DNA of 37,173 bases, from assembly GCA_021803005.1 (NCBI GenBank), contig JAJZQT010000005.1, forward strand, positions 10,359 to 47,531. Reading direction: 5' to 3'. This document shows, one piece after another, positions 5,818-18,215 of the stretch. Position 1 is the stretch's first letter. The number at the start of each line of letters is the position of its first letter. Under the pieces are notes generated by a model that had not been told where the DNA came from, did not search any database, and saw nothing but the letters and a program-made list of their open reading frames with translations. This stretch comes from Actinomycetes bacterium. GTDB lineage: Bacteria; Actinomycetota; Thermoleophilia; BMS3ABIN01. The position numbers and the translations under genes were made by a program.

Positions 5818-7227
5818 ATGAGAATCGAACGCAAGATAATCCTCTCCAACACCATTTACCTGGTGCTCATCCTGATCATCGGGGGCTTCGCGGTCCAGTC
5901 GCTGAACAGCGTCAGTGGCAAGCAGCGCTTCCTGGAGATTGCCGACGACCTCAACACCTCCTTCCTGACCATGAGGCTGGCCGAGAAAAACTATTTTCTT
6001 TTCAACGATAACCAGGCACTTACGGATATGCAGAGCAACATAGCCCAGACCCGCGACATCATGGACTCGGTCCGGGGCGACATCATCCCCGTCATCGGCG
6101 AGCAGAGCTACAACGATCTTAGGAACGGGCTCAATGATTACGCCGCCGCCATCGACGAGGCTGCCGCCAGCCACGCCCGCGACCAGCAGACGGCGGCCGA
6201 CATCCGTGGGAAAGGGCGAACCCTCGAGAACACCTCCAACCACATCATCCAGCTCGAGCGCTCCCGCATCAGCGACATCATTACCCGCTCAAAATGGCTG
6301 CTGTTCTCCTCGTTCTTTGCCGTGCTGGTGGCGGCTCTGATCGCCAGCCGCTCGGTTACGAAGAAGATCCTCGGCCCGATCAAGCAGATTGAGCGCCTGG
6401 CGCGGTCCATCTCCGCCGGTAACTTCAAGAAGATCGAGACGGCCAGGCCCAAGGACGAGTTCGGGCCGGTCATCGACGCCATCAACTCGATGTCGGAGGA
6501 GCTCGAGGAACGTGAGGAAGAGCTGATCCAGTCCAAGAAGCTCGCTTCTATCGGCGTGCTCGTGGCCGGCGTCGCCCACGAACTCAACAACCCCGTCAAC
6601 AACATCTCCATGATCGCGCAGACTTACGACGAAATGTATGTAAAGCTGAGCGAGGAGCAACGCATCGAATTCATGCGCAAGATCGACCAGGAATCGGAGC
6701 GGATCAAGGGGATCGTCAACAACCTGCTTGATTTTGCACGCCCCAAGGAACCCAAGCCGCGGCGGATCGATGTCAACGCGCTGCTGACCAAGGCGCTGGT
6801 GCTGGTGCAGAACACGCTCAATGTTTCCAGCATCGAGACCAATCTCGACCTGGACGATGGTTTGCCGGATATCTTTATCGATGACAACCAGGTGCAGCAG
6901 GTGTTCGTCAACCTCTTTCTGAACGCCGCCCAGGCGATGGCGCCCGGGGGACGGCTGTTCGTAAGCACCAGGCTACAGCCTGACGGGAAAATGGTGGACA
7001 TCATTATCCGGGACACCGGGAAAGGCATTCAGCCAGAGTATCTTCCCCATATCTTCGATCCGTTTTTCAGCACCAAGGAGGCGGGCGGCACCGGCCTGGG
7101 GCTCTCGGTGAGTTACAGCATCATCAAAAATCACGGGGGGAACATCCGGGCGGAGAGCCGCCCCGGAATCGGCACCACTTTCACAATCCAGATGCCAGTC
7201 AACCACATCGAGAAAGGAAGCACATGA
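5818..7227 (+). CDS. Membrane sensor histidine kinase with helical sensor and HAMP
   Basis: This 469-residue kinase has a membrane helix at about 8-28 and an extracytoplasmic all-helical sensor at 29-159. A second membrane helix at about 160-177 leads into a HAMP linker at about 178-231. The HisKA domain follows, with phospho-acceptor H254 in V-A-H-E-L-N-N-P. The HATPase domain has an N box at about 357-373 with N369, a G1 box D-T-G-K-G-I at 399-404, an F box at 411-417 and a G2 box G-T-G-L-G-L-S at 424-430. The sensor motif M-R-L-A-E-K-N-Y-F-L-F resembles 4HB/HBM-type ligand sensors of chemoreceptors. The catalytic core resembles NtrB/AtoS-type kinases. The ATG at 5818 has a weak ribosome site. 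The stop overlaps the response regulator start (ATGA), so this pair is cognate. Confidence 0.95.
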   Translation: MRIERKIILSNTIYLVLILIIGGFAVQSLNSVSGKQRFLEIADDLNTSFLTMRLAEKNYFLFNDNQALTDMQSNIAQTRDIMDSVRGDIIPVIGEQSYNDLRNGLNDYAAAIDEAAASHARDQQTAADIRGKGRTLENTSNHIIQLERSRISDIITRSKWLLFSSFFAVLVAALIASRSVTKKILGPIKQIERLARSISAGNFKKIETARPKDEFGPVIDAINSMSEELEEREEELIQSKKLASIGVLVAGVAHELNNPVNNISMIAQTYDEMYVKLSEEQRIEFMRKIDQESERIKGIVNNLLDFARPKEPKPRRIDVNALLTKALVLVQNTLNVSSIETNLDLDDGLPDIFIDDNQVQQVFVNLFLNAAQAMAPGGRLFVSTRLQPDGKMVDIIIRDTGKGIQPEYLPHIFDPFFSTKEAGGTGLGLSVSYSIIKNHGGNIRAESRPGIGTTFTIQMPVNHIEKGST

Positions 7228-7592
7228 GCGCAAGGATAATGGTCATCGATGACGAGAAAATCGTCGGCGACATGGCGAAGATATCGCTCGAGGAAGAGGG
7301 CTATGAGGTTGAGACTTTTCTCAATGCCGACCCGGCCCTCAAGCGCCTGCATGAGACCGTCTTCGACGTTGTGGTCACGGACCTGAAGATGAAAGGCATC
7401 GACGGGCTCGAGGTGCTGCGGACAGTGAAACAGACGCACCCGGACACGAAGGTGATCATGATCACCGCTTTTGCCGACCTCGACGTCGCCATCGAGGCGA
7501 TCAAGGGCGATGTCTTCGATTTCTTCCCCAAGCCGGTGAGGATCAAGGACCTCAAGGAATCCATCAGCAAAGCGCTCGCGGAAGAATCGTAA
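7224..7592 (+). CDS. Receiver-only response regulator
   Basis: This 122-residue protein is a single receiver domain with all the expected residues: acidic pair D9-D10, phospho-acceptor D53 (V-V-T-D-L-K-M), T81 and K103 (K-P). There is no DNA-binding or enzymatic output domain. It must act through protein contacts or as a relay, like CheY or Spo0F. It starts inside the kinase stop and ends directly against the GTG of the phosphotransferase gene. An effect on that enzyme is a reasonable inference but unproven. Confidence 0.96.
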   Translation: MSARIMVIDDEKIVGDMAKISLEEEGYEVETFLNADPALKRLHETVFDVVVTDLKMKGIDGLEVLRTVKQTHPDTKVIMITAFADLDVAIEAIKGDVFDFFPKPVRIKDLKESISKALAEES

Positions 7593-10130
7593 GTGACGCT
7601 GAGGCAGAAAATGTTATCCCTGGTGGGAAGGCATACCGGCCGGCGCGAGTCAGCATCGGTCGATGTCCGCTCGGCTTTTGCCGCCTACAAGAAGATCATG
7701 GACGACAACAGCCGCGCCCTGGAGATCATCACCGACATGGGCGAGACCATGAGCGGCGGCTACCTGTTCGACATCGTCTACCTGCGAAAAGCCTACTCCG
7801 ACCTGGCCGTCAGCATGCGCGTCTGCCTGAAAGATTTCAATCAGCTGACCGCGGGGCGCTACCCTGGGCTCGCAAGCGCCTTCGAAGAGATCGATGAGCG
7901 CATCGATGGCCTGGTTTCAGGCACCGTCCGGCCGCTGGAGCGGCTGACCGTTCGCCTCGGGGATATAACGCCGCCCATGGCGCGGGAAGTGGGGGGCAAA
8001 AGTTTTCATCTGGCAGAGATCAAAAACAGCCTCGGGCTCGCGGTCCCGGACGGGTTTGCGCTGACGATCTTCGCCTTCGAGGAATTCATCCGCCACAACC
8101 GGCTTGGAGAAGCCATAGCCTCGCTGGAGAGCGATGGCGATGAACCCGGGCGCCGCCGCGGGTTGCGCGAGCAGATCCTGGCCGGGGGCTTCCCGCCTTC
8201 ACTGGAAAAAGATCTTGCCGGCTCGCTGGAGTGGCTGCGGGGCCGTTGCGGTGATTGCCGCCTGGCGGTGCGAAGCAGCGCCGAGGAGGAAGACGGGATC
8301 TTTTCCTTTGCCGGGCAGTTCGAGACCGTGCTGAACGTTCCGGCCGAAGCCGGGGCTGTTGAGGATGCCTACCGGCGCGTGGTGGCCAGCCTCTTTTCCG
8401 AAGAGGCCATGGCCTACCAGCGGCGGCTGGGTTACCATCCCGGGAGCCTGAGGATGGCGGTGGGCTGTGTCGCCATGGTCGATGCCGCCGTCAGTGGCGT
8501 TGCCTACACCGCCGATCCGCTCGGCGGCGACCGCGGCGTCATGGTCATCAACTCTTCCTGGGGGTTGGGCAAATCCGTCGTCGAGGGGGCTGTGGACGCG
8601 GACCGGTTCGTTGTGGAAAAGACCCCTCCCTACCAGGTGACCGAGCGGGTACTGGGCAGAAAGGAAACCATGACGGCGCCGATGACCGAAGCCGGGGTGC
8701 AGGAGGTCGAAACCGCCGGCGACAGGCGCCATGCTTCTTCCCTGGCGCCCAAGGAACTCGAGGAGATTGTCCGCCAGGCACTGGCCATCGAGGCATACTA
8801 CAAGCGGCCGCAGGACATTGAGTGGGCCGTCGATGGGAACGGACGCGTTGTGATATTGCAGGCACGGCCGCTGAGGATGAAGGAAACAGCGCCCGCGGAA
8901 AACAAAGCTGCGGCCGCCGGGCGCCCGGTGCTCATGCGCAACAAGGGCAGCGTGGTGCAGCCGGGCGCCGTGGGTGGCAGGGTCTTTTTTGCCAGCTCGC
9001 CGGAGGCGCTCGATGAATTCCCCAGGGACGCTATTCTGGTGGCCCGTCATGATTCACCCCAGTATGTGCGGGTCATGCCCTACGCCTCGGCTATCATCAC
9101 CGATGCCGGCAACACCACCAGTCACATGGCCTCGATCAGCCGGGAGTTCCGGGTGCCCACCGTGGTCAACACCGGCGTCGCCACCAGCGTGCTGAAGCCC
9201 GGCGCCGAGATTACCCTTCAGGCCGGCGAAGACGGCGGCATGACCGTGTACGAGGGAATCGCCCGCGAGATCATCGACGAGCAGCACGACACTTTCCTCA
9301 AACTCGAAGAGCTGTACGAGTTCCGGCGCCGCAAATACGTGATGACATATATCACGCCTCTGAACCTGGTCAATCCCTTCACCGACGACTTCGCGCCTGA
9401 GAACTGCCGCACGATTCACGATATCCTGAGATTCATCCATGAAAAATCGATGCGGGAACTGATCGAGGCCTCGCGGCATACGGAACGCGGCTCCTCGCTG
9501 AAGCGCCTGGACATCCCCTTCATGGACACCATCCACGTAATCGATATCGGGGCCGGGCTCGCCGCCGGCGCCGGCGGCGTCATCACTGTCGAGCAGGTGG
9601 TCTCGGTGCCTTTCAAGGCGATCCTGGAAGGAATGTCATTCCCCGGAGCCTGGCGTAAGGGAGGGGTTCCCATCAGCCTCTCGGATTTCTTCACGGCCAG
9701 CATGCGCACCGGTTCCCTGCTTGAAGACATCGATATGAATCTGGCGGTGATTTCCCATTTCTACATGAACCTGGCTGTCCGCTTCGGTTATCACTACACC
9801 GTGGTCGACTGTTTCGCCAGCCAGAGGGCGGCCAGCAACCACATATATTTTCGCTTCCTGGGTGGCGCCGCCGACCTGTCCAAGCGGCTGCGGCGCATCG
9901 AGATGCTCGAGATAATCCTCGATCATCTGGGGTTTGCCTCCCGGGCCAAAGGCGATCTCATCACCGCCACGATCACGAATATCAGTCAGGAGGAGGCTGT
10001 TCGCATCCTCGACCAGTCGGGCCGGCTGATGGCATTCACCCGCCAGCTGGACGCCATGCTTACCAGCGACAGCGCCGTCAAGGAATATGCCCGGAAATTC
10101 ATCGAAGGCGAGTACGAGCTTTTCGGGTAA
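7593..10130 (+). CDS. PEP-synthase/PPDK-like phosphotransferase with novel C-terminal domain
   Basis: This is an 845-residue protein. Residues 1-110 are helical and unrecognised. Residues about 130-430 form the PPDK/PEP-synthase ATP-grasp domain, with V-G-G-K136-S-F-H-L-A-E, R227-S-S-A-E-E-E-D-G, Q407-D-I-E-W-A and Q423-A-R-P. Residues about 445-565 form the swivelling phospho-histidine domain, with T-D-A-G-N-T-T-S-H511-M-A; H511 is the expected phosphorylated residue and the second Gly of the usual G-G is Asn. The last roughly 280 residues do not resemble the PEP/pyruvate TIM barrel. The enzyme should move phosphate from ATP to H511, but the final acceptor is unknown. The GTG at 7593 abuts the regulator stop, with GGAAG near 7579. 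Rifamycin phosphotransferase has a different domain order. The PEP-synthase label would be misleading. Confidence 0.88.
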   Translation: MTLRQKMLSLVGRHTGRRESASVDVRSAFAAYKKIMDDNSRALEIITDMGETMSGGYLFDIVYLRKAYSDLAVSMRVCLKDFNQLTAGRYPGLASAFEEIDERIDGLVSGTVRPLERLTVRLGDITPPMAREVGGKSFHLAEIKNSLGLAVPDGFALTIFAFEEFIRHNRLGEAIASLESDGDEPGRRRGLREQILAGGFPPSLEKDLAGSLEWLRGRCGDCRLAVRSSAEEEDGIFSFAGQFETVLNVPAEAGAVEDAYRRVVASLFSEEAMAYQRRLGYHPGSLRMAVGCVAMVDAAVSGVAYTADPLGGDRGVMVINSSWGLGKSVVEGAVDADRFVVEKTPPYQVTERVLGRKETMTAPMTEAGVQEVETAGDRRHASSLAPKELEEIVRQALAIEAYYKRPQDIEWAVDGNGRVVILQARPLRMKETAPAENKAAAAGRPVLMRNKGSVVQPGAVGGRVFFASSPEALDEFPRDAILVARHDSPQYVRVMPYASAIITDAGNTTSHMASISREFRVPTVVNTGVATSVLKPGAEITLQAGEDGGMTVYEGIAREIIDEQHDTFLKLEELYEFRRRKYVMTYITPLNLVNPFTDDFAPENCRTIHDILRFIHEKSMRELIEASRHTERGSSLKRLDIPFMDTIHVIDIGAGLAAGAGGVITVEQVVSVPFKAILEGMSFPGAWRKGGVPISLSDFFTASMRTGSLLEDIDMNLAVISHFYMNLAVRFGYHYTVVDCFASQRAASNHIYFRFLGGAADLSKRLRRIEMLEIILDHLGFASRAKGDLITATITNISQEEAVRILDQSGRLMAFTRQLDAMLTSDSAVKEYARKFIEGEYELFG

Positions 10131-10131
10131 C

Positions 10132-10215
10132 TCGGGGGTTTCCCCGATATCAGGGATGCGCCTTCTTCGGCTCGGCGTCCCAGGTTTCAAACCCGGGCCT
10201 CCGGGTAACATTTTC
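10132..10215 (+). terminator. Possible weak termination region after the cassette
   Basis: TCGGGG (10132-10137) pairs with CCCCGA (10142-10147) directly after the stop codon. Further on, ACCCGG (10191-10196) pairs with CCGGGT (10201-10206) and is followed by AACATTTT. Neither is a strong intrinsic terminator. Read-through into rpoB is possible. Confidence 0.4.
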
Positions 10216-10239
10216 GGGTACGCTCGAGTATTTCAACAA

Positions 10240-10255
10240 AGGAAACCAACGTCCC
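10240..10255 (+). repeat. Half-arm of the rplA-type palindromic repeat
   Basis: AGGAAACCAACGTCCC matches 15 of 16 bases of the right-arm segment at 2045-2060. The complementary arm is missing here. It lies just upstream of the rpoB promoter candidate. It is probably a degraded copy of the same repeat family. Confidence 0.6.
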
Positions 10256-10260
10256 CGGCC

Positions 10261-10289
10261 TTGCTTCCGAAAACCAGTTATGTTATATT
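10261..10289 (+). promoter_or_regulatory. Candidate sigma-70-type promoter for rpoBC
   Basis: TTGCTT (10261-10266) and TATATT (10284-10289) are 17 bases apart, the ideal spacing. Transcription would start near 10296 and give a leader of about 50-60 bases. An own promoter fits the separation of rpoBC from rplJL by the cassette. Confidence 0.55.
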
Positions 10290-10346
10290 TCCTTGTTCGT
10301 GCCTCAGCACGGTCCTATTACCCTGCAATAATCCCATCCGCGAGGG

Positions 10347-13300
10347 GTGAGCCTTTTGGAGCAACTGTCTGACTACGCTGTAAGTCCCCGCCAACGGAGA
10401 TCCTTCTCCAAACTCGAAAAGATTTTAGAGGTCCCCAACCTCATCGATATTCAGAAAAGTTCCTACGAGTGGTTCCTTGATGAAGGTGTGCGCGAGACCA
10501 TCGCCGACATCTCACCGATTGAGGACTATACCGGCACGCTGGCCGTCGAGTTCGGCGAGCATCATTTCGAGCCGCCGACCAGCAGCATCGAGGAGTGCCG
10601 CGACAAGGACGGCAACTACTCGGCTCCGCTGTTCATGACCGTGCGGTTTATCAACAAGGAGACCGGCGAGATCCGTGAGCAGTCAGTGTTCATGGGCGAC
10701 TTCCCCATGATGACCGAGTGGGGAACCTTCATCATCAACGGCACCGAGCGTGTCGTCGTCACCCAGCTGGTCCGTTCCCCGGGCGCCTACGTCATGGAGC
10801 CCAAGGACCCGGCCAAGCAGATGTTCATCGCCAACCTCATGCCATCCCGCGGGTCCTGGCTGGAGCTCGAGATCGACAAGAAGGGCGTCGTCAACGTCCG
10901 CATCGACCGCAAGCGCAAGCTGCCGGTGACGGTGCTGCTGCGCGCGCTGGGTTACGGCAACGATGACGACATCCGCAAGCTTTTCAGCCTGGAGAAAAAG
11001 ACCAGGAAAAAGGAAGGCAGGGAAGAGACGGAATGGATCTGGGGCAAGGGCAAGAATTCCATCTATATAGACAAGACCCTGGACAAGGACACGACTGAAA
11101 GCCAGGAAGCGGCGATGGTCGAGCTCTTCAAGAAGCAGCGCCCGGGCGAGCCGCCCAGCCTGGAGAGCTCCAAGTCGCTGATCAAGGCGCTGTTCTTCGA
11201 TCCCAAGCGCTACGACCTCACCAAAGTCGGCCGCTACAAGCTCAACACGCGCCTGAACTTGAACGTCAAGCCGGACGTGCGCACGCTGACCAACGACGAT
11301 ATCCTCGAGCTGATCCGCGCTCTGATCATCCTGCCGGAGAAGCTGGAGATCCCCGAGGACACGGTCGATTTCGCGGCCGAGGCCAAGGGAATGCCCCGCG
11401 AGGAGATCACCCACGACCTCGACGAGTACGAGCATTTCGGCAACCGCCGGCTGCGCACCGTCGGCGAGCTGGTGCAGGAAGCTTTCCGCATCGGCCTCTA
11501 CCGCATGGAGCGCGTGGTCAAGGAGCGCATGACTACCGAGGACGTGGACGCTATCACGCCTCAGCATATTATCAATATACGGCCCGTGGTTGCGGCGCTC
11601 AAGGAGTTTTTTGGCTCCTCACAGCTGTCGCAGTTCCTGGACCAGACCAATACCCTGGCCGCCCTGACGCATCGCCGCCGCTTAAGCGCCCTGGGCGCCG
11701 GCGGCCTGACGCGTGAGCGGGCCCCGATCGAAGTCCGCGACGTGCATCCGACCCACTATGGCCGCATGTGCCCGATCGAGACTCCTGAAGGCCCGAACAT
11801 CGGCCTCATCGGCTCACTCTCGTCCTTTGCCACGGTAAATGAGTTCGGTTTCATCCAGACTCCTTACCGCAAGGTGGAGAAGGGCAAGGTAACCACCGAG
11901 ATCGTTTACCTGGACGCCAGCGAGGAAGACAAGTACGTCATCGCCCAGGCCAACGCCGAGTTCAATCCCAAGACCGGCAAGTTCCCGGACAACATGAACG
12001 TGCTGGCCCGTACCCGCGACGGCGAGGTAGTTACTGTCAAGCCCAAGGAAGTCGACTTCATGGACGTCTCGCCGCAGCAGATCGTTTCGGTGGCGACGGC
12101 ACTGGTTCCCTTCCTCGAGCATAACGACGCCAACCGCGCCCTCATGGGCTCGAACATGCAGCGCCAGGCGGTACCGCTACTGGTGTCACAAGCGCCGCTG
12201 ATCGGCACCGGCATCGAGTTCCGCGCCGCCATCGACACCGGCGACGTCATCCTGGCCAAGAACTCCGGTAAGATCAAGGAAGTCGACGCCGAGCACATCA
12301 TCATCGAGACCAGCAAGGGCGAGGATGTTTACGTGCTCAAAAAGTTCACCCGTTCCAACCAGGGTACGCTGATGCACCAGAAGCCGCTGCTGGTCGAGGG
12401 TGACCGCGTCAAGAAGGGCGCGGTGCTGGCCGACGGCGCCTCCACCGACATGGGGGAGATGGCGCTGGGCAAGAACCTGCTGGTCGCCTTCATGAGCTGG
12501 GAAGGTTACAACTTCGAGGATGCCATCATCCTCAGCGAGCGCCTGGTCAAGGACGACGTGCTCTCTTCCATCCATATCGAGGAATACGAGGTCGAGGCCC
12601 GCTCCACCAAGCTGGGCGACGAGGAGATCACCCGTGATATCCCCAACCGCAGCGAAGAGTCGCTGGCCGACCTCGATGAAGACGGCATCATCCGTATCGG
12701 CGCCGAGGTTAACGCCGGCGATCTGCTGGTGGGCAAGGTCACGCCCAAGGGCGAGACCGAGCTGACCGCCGAGGAAAAGCTGATCCGCGCCATCTTCAAG
12801 GAGAAGGCCCGCGAAGTGCGCGACACTTCGCTCAAGGTCCCCCACGGCGAAGGCGGCCGCATCATCGACGTCAAGATATTCTCCCGCGACAACGGCGACG
12901 ACCTCGCCCCGGGAGTCAACAAGCTGGTCCGTGTCTACGTGGCCAAGAAGCGCAAGATCGCCGAGGGCGACAAGCTGGCTGGCCGCCACGGCAACAAGGG
13001 CGTCATCTCCAAGATCGTCCCCGAGGAGGACATGCCCTTCCTCGAGGACGGCACGCCCGTGGACATCATCCTCAATCCCCTGGGCGTACCTTCCCGGATG
13101 AACATCGGGCAGATCCTGGAGACGCACCTGGGCTGGGCCGCTTCGCGCGGCTGGGATGACGGCAACGGTTTCCGGGCGCCGGTTCACGTGGCGACGCCGG
13201 TATTCGACGGCGCCAGCCTCGGCGAGATCGAGGAAGCGCTGATCAAGTGCTACGATCACGACCCGGAGAAGAAGATCACTTATTCCTACAACAACGATGA

Positions 13301-13955
13301 GCCCAACCCGGCCGCCGGCAAGGTGAAGCTGTTCAACGGCCTCACCGGCGAGCCTTACGGCGACAAGATCACCGTGGGCTACATGTATATCCTCAAACTC
13401 CTGCACCTGGTGGACGACAAGATCCACGCGCGTTCCACCGGACCCTACTCGCTGGTGACGCAGCAGCCACTGGGCGGCAAGGCCCAGTTCGGCGGGCAGC
13501 GATTCGGCGAGATGGAGGTCTGGGCGCTGGAGGCTTACGGCGCCGCCCATACGCTGCAGGAGATGCTGACGATCAAGTCCGATGACACCATCGGCCGCGT
13601 CAAGGCCTACGAGGCGATCGTCAAGGGCGAGAACATCCCCGAGCCGAACATCCCCGAGTCGTTCAAGGTGCTGCTGAAGGAGATGCAGAGCCTGGGGCTC
13701 GACGTCGGCATCGAGACCGAGGCCGGCGAGAGCGTCGAGATGATCGAGGAAGACGACGAACTCCGCCGCGCCGCCGAGGAGCTTGGCATCGATCTGTCAC
13801 AGGGCCTGAAGAAGAAGGAAGGCCCGGGCGTGGAGGGAGAGGAAGCAGCCGAGCTGCTTGCGGCCGACCAGGAGCTCTCGGTGGAAGAGGGAGCCGAAGA
13901 GGAAGAGGAAGAGGAAGCGGAAACAGAAGCAGAGGCGGAGGTCGAGGTAGAATGA
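10347..13955 (+). CDS. rpoB: DNA-directed RNA polymerase subunit beta
   Basis: This is full-length RpoB, 1202 residues from GTG 10347. GAGGGGTGA (10342-10350) is better placed for TTG at 10356, which gives 1199 residues and is likely the true start. The rifamycin pocket runs from S424 to L454. It keeps the equivalents of E. coli D516 (D432), H526 (H442) and S531 (S447). It has Thr at the usual Pro520 (T436) and Ala at Pro535 (A451). The catalytic-centre blocks [16 protein letters not shown] and G-R-H-G-N-K-G are intact. No large lineage insertions are seen. The last roughly 55 residues form a very acidic Glu/Ala tail. RpoC follows after 82 bases. Confidence 0.98.
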   Translation: MSLLEQLSDYAVSPRQRRSFSKLEKILEVPNLIDIQKSSYEWFLDEGVRETIADISPIEDYTGTLAVEFGEHHFEPPTSSIEECRDKDGNYSAPLFMTVRFINKETGEIREQSVFMGDFPMMTEWGTFIINGTERVVVTQLVRSPGAYVMEPKDPAKQMFIANLMPSRGSWLELEIDKKGVVNVRIDRKRKLPVTVLLRALGYGNDDDIRKLFSLEKKTRKKEGREETEWIWGKGKNSIYIDKTLDKDTTESQEAAMVELFKKQRPGEPPSLESSKSLIKALFFDPKRYDLTKVGRYKLNTRLNLNVKPDVRTLTNDDILELIRALIILPEKLEIPEDTVDFAAEAKGMPREEITHDLDEYEHFGNRRLRTVGELVQEAFRIGLYRMERVVKERMTTEDVDAITPQHIINIRPVVAALKEFFGSSQLSQFLDQTNTLAALTHRRRLSALGAGGLTRERAPIEVRDVHPTHYGRMCPIETPEGPNIGLIGSLSSFATVNEFGFIQTPYRKVEKGKVTTEIVYLDASEEDKYVIAQANAEFNPKTGKFPDNMNVLARTRDGEVVTVKPKEVDFMDVSPQQIVSVATALVPFLEHNDANRALMGSNMQRQAVPLLVSQAPLIGTGIEFRAAIDTGDVILAKNSGKIKEVDAEHIIIETSKGEDVYVLKKFTRSNQGTLMHQKPLLVEGDRVKKGAVLADGASTDMGEMALGKNLLVAFMSWEGYNFEDAIILSERLVKDDVLSSIHIEEYEVEARSTKLGDEEITRDIPNRSEESLADLDEDGIIRIGAEVNAGDLLVGKVTPKGETELTAEEKLIRAIFKEKAREVRDTSLKVPHGEGGRIIDVKIFSRDNGDDLAPGVNKLVRVYVAKKRKIAEGDKLAGRHGNKGVISKIVPEEDMPFLEDGTPVDIILNPLGVPSRMNIGQILETHLGWAASRGWDDGNGFRAPVHVATPVFDGASLGEIEEALIKCYDHDPEKKITYSYNNDEPNPAAGKVKLFNGLTGEPYGDKITVGYMYILKLLHLVDDKIHARSTGPYSLVTQQPLGGKAQFGGQRFGEMEVWALEAYGAAHTLQEMLTIKSDDTIGRVKAYEAIVKGENIPEPNIPESFKVLLKEMQSLGLDVGIETEAGESVEMIEEDDELRRAAEELGIDLSQGLKKKEGPGVEGEEAAELLAADQELSVEEGAEEEEEEEAETEAEAEVEVE

Positions 13956-14037
13956 GCCGCGCCATTGATAAAACGCCGTTTCATGATATAACGGCAGGAA
14001 ATATTCCCAGACAAAATTCCAGACTCCGGGAGGAACG

Positions 14038-17964
<3,927 letters not shown>

Positions 17965-17988
17965 AAGCGGCATAACAGTATAAATTAC

Positions 17989-18027
17989 GCTCCGGCCCCG
18001 CGGTTCCCGCGGGGCCGGAGCTTTTTT
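17989..18027 (+). terminator. Intrinsic terminator after rpoC
   Basis: GCTCCGGCCCCGCGG (17989-18003) and CCGCGGGGCCGGAGC (18007-18021) form a perfect 15-bp stem with a TTC loop. TTTTTT follows at 18022-18027. This is the best intrinsic terminator in the window and separates rpoBC from the str cluster. Confidence 0.95.
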
Positions 18028-18038
18028 CAGTCATCGCC

Positions 18039-18067
18039 TTGACTCCACCTCCGCCTTTCGCTATACT
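18039..18067 (+). promoter_or_regulatory. Strong sigma-70-type promoter for the str cluster
   Basis: TTGACT (18039-18044) and TATACT (18062-18067) are 17 bases apart, five of six matches in each box. Transcription should start near 18074, only 47 bases after the rpoC terminator. This leaves a 5' leader of about 140 bases before rpsL. Confidence 0.85.
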
Positions 18068-18075
18068 CCCGTCTT

Positions 18076-18185
18076 GCGCCCCAAAGAAGGGCGCTTGAGT
18101 CTGTAAAGAACTGGGTAAGTTGATCCGAGCTGCAGACTTCTCCGTACGCCACGGCGAACGGGGAATGGGAGTCTGCTGCTCTTTT
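18076..18185 (+). promoter_or_regulatory. rpsL leader with mutually exclusive hairpins
   Basis: A small hairpin GCGCCC/GGGCGC lies at 18076-18081 and 18089-18094. GCAGACT at 18132-18138 can pair downstream with AGTCTGC at 18170-18176, which is followed by TGCTCTTTT. It can also pair upstream through AGTCTG at 18098-18103, extended by wobble pairs. The two pairings exclude each other, a terminator/antiterminator-like layout. The ligand is unknown; a str-cluster ribosomal protein such as S7 or S12 would be an obvious candidate, by inference only. Confidence 0.5.
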
Positions 18186-18215
18186 GCGTGTGAAAAAAGG
18201 CAACCAAAGGAACCA

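Noticed and set aside
5801-5821. Six-codon open frame (MKPHPA) overlapping the kinase start
   Set aside because: It could couple translation but has no ribosome site; the region contains repeated GGCATGAG words that create such starts by chance.
7593-10130. Rifamycin phosphotransferase protecting the neighbouring RpoB
   Set aside because: The location is suggestive, but that enzyme has the order ATP domain, rifamycin domain, His domain. Here the His domain is central and the last domain does not look like the rifamycin-binding one. The coupling to a kinase and regulator also argues against simple drug inactivation.
12186-13550. 454-codon antisense open frame opposite rpoB
   Set aside because: Same reason: high GC third positions on the sense strand suppress antisense stops.
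13975-13995. GCCGTT/AACGGC hairpin in the rpoB-rpoC gap
   Set aside because: The stem is short and has no T tract, so it is not a convincing terminator or processing site.
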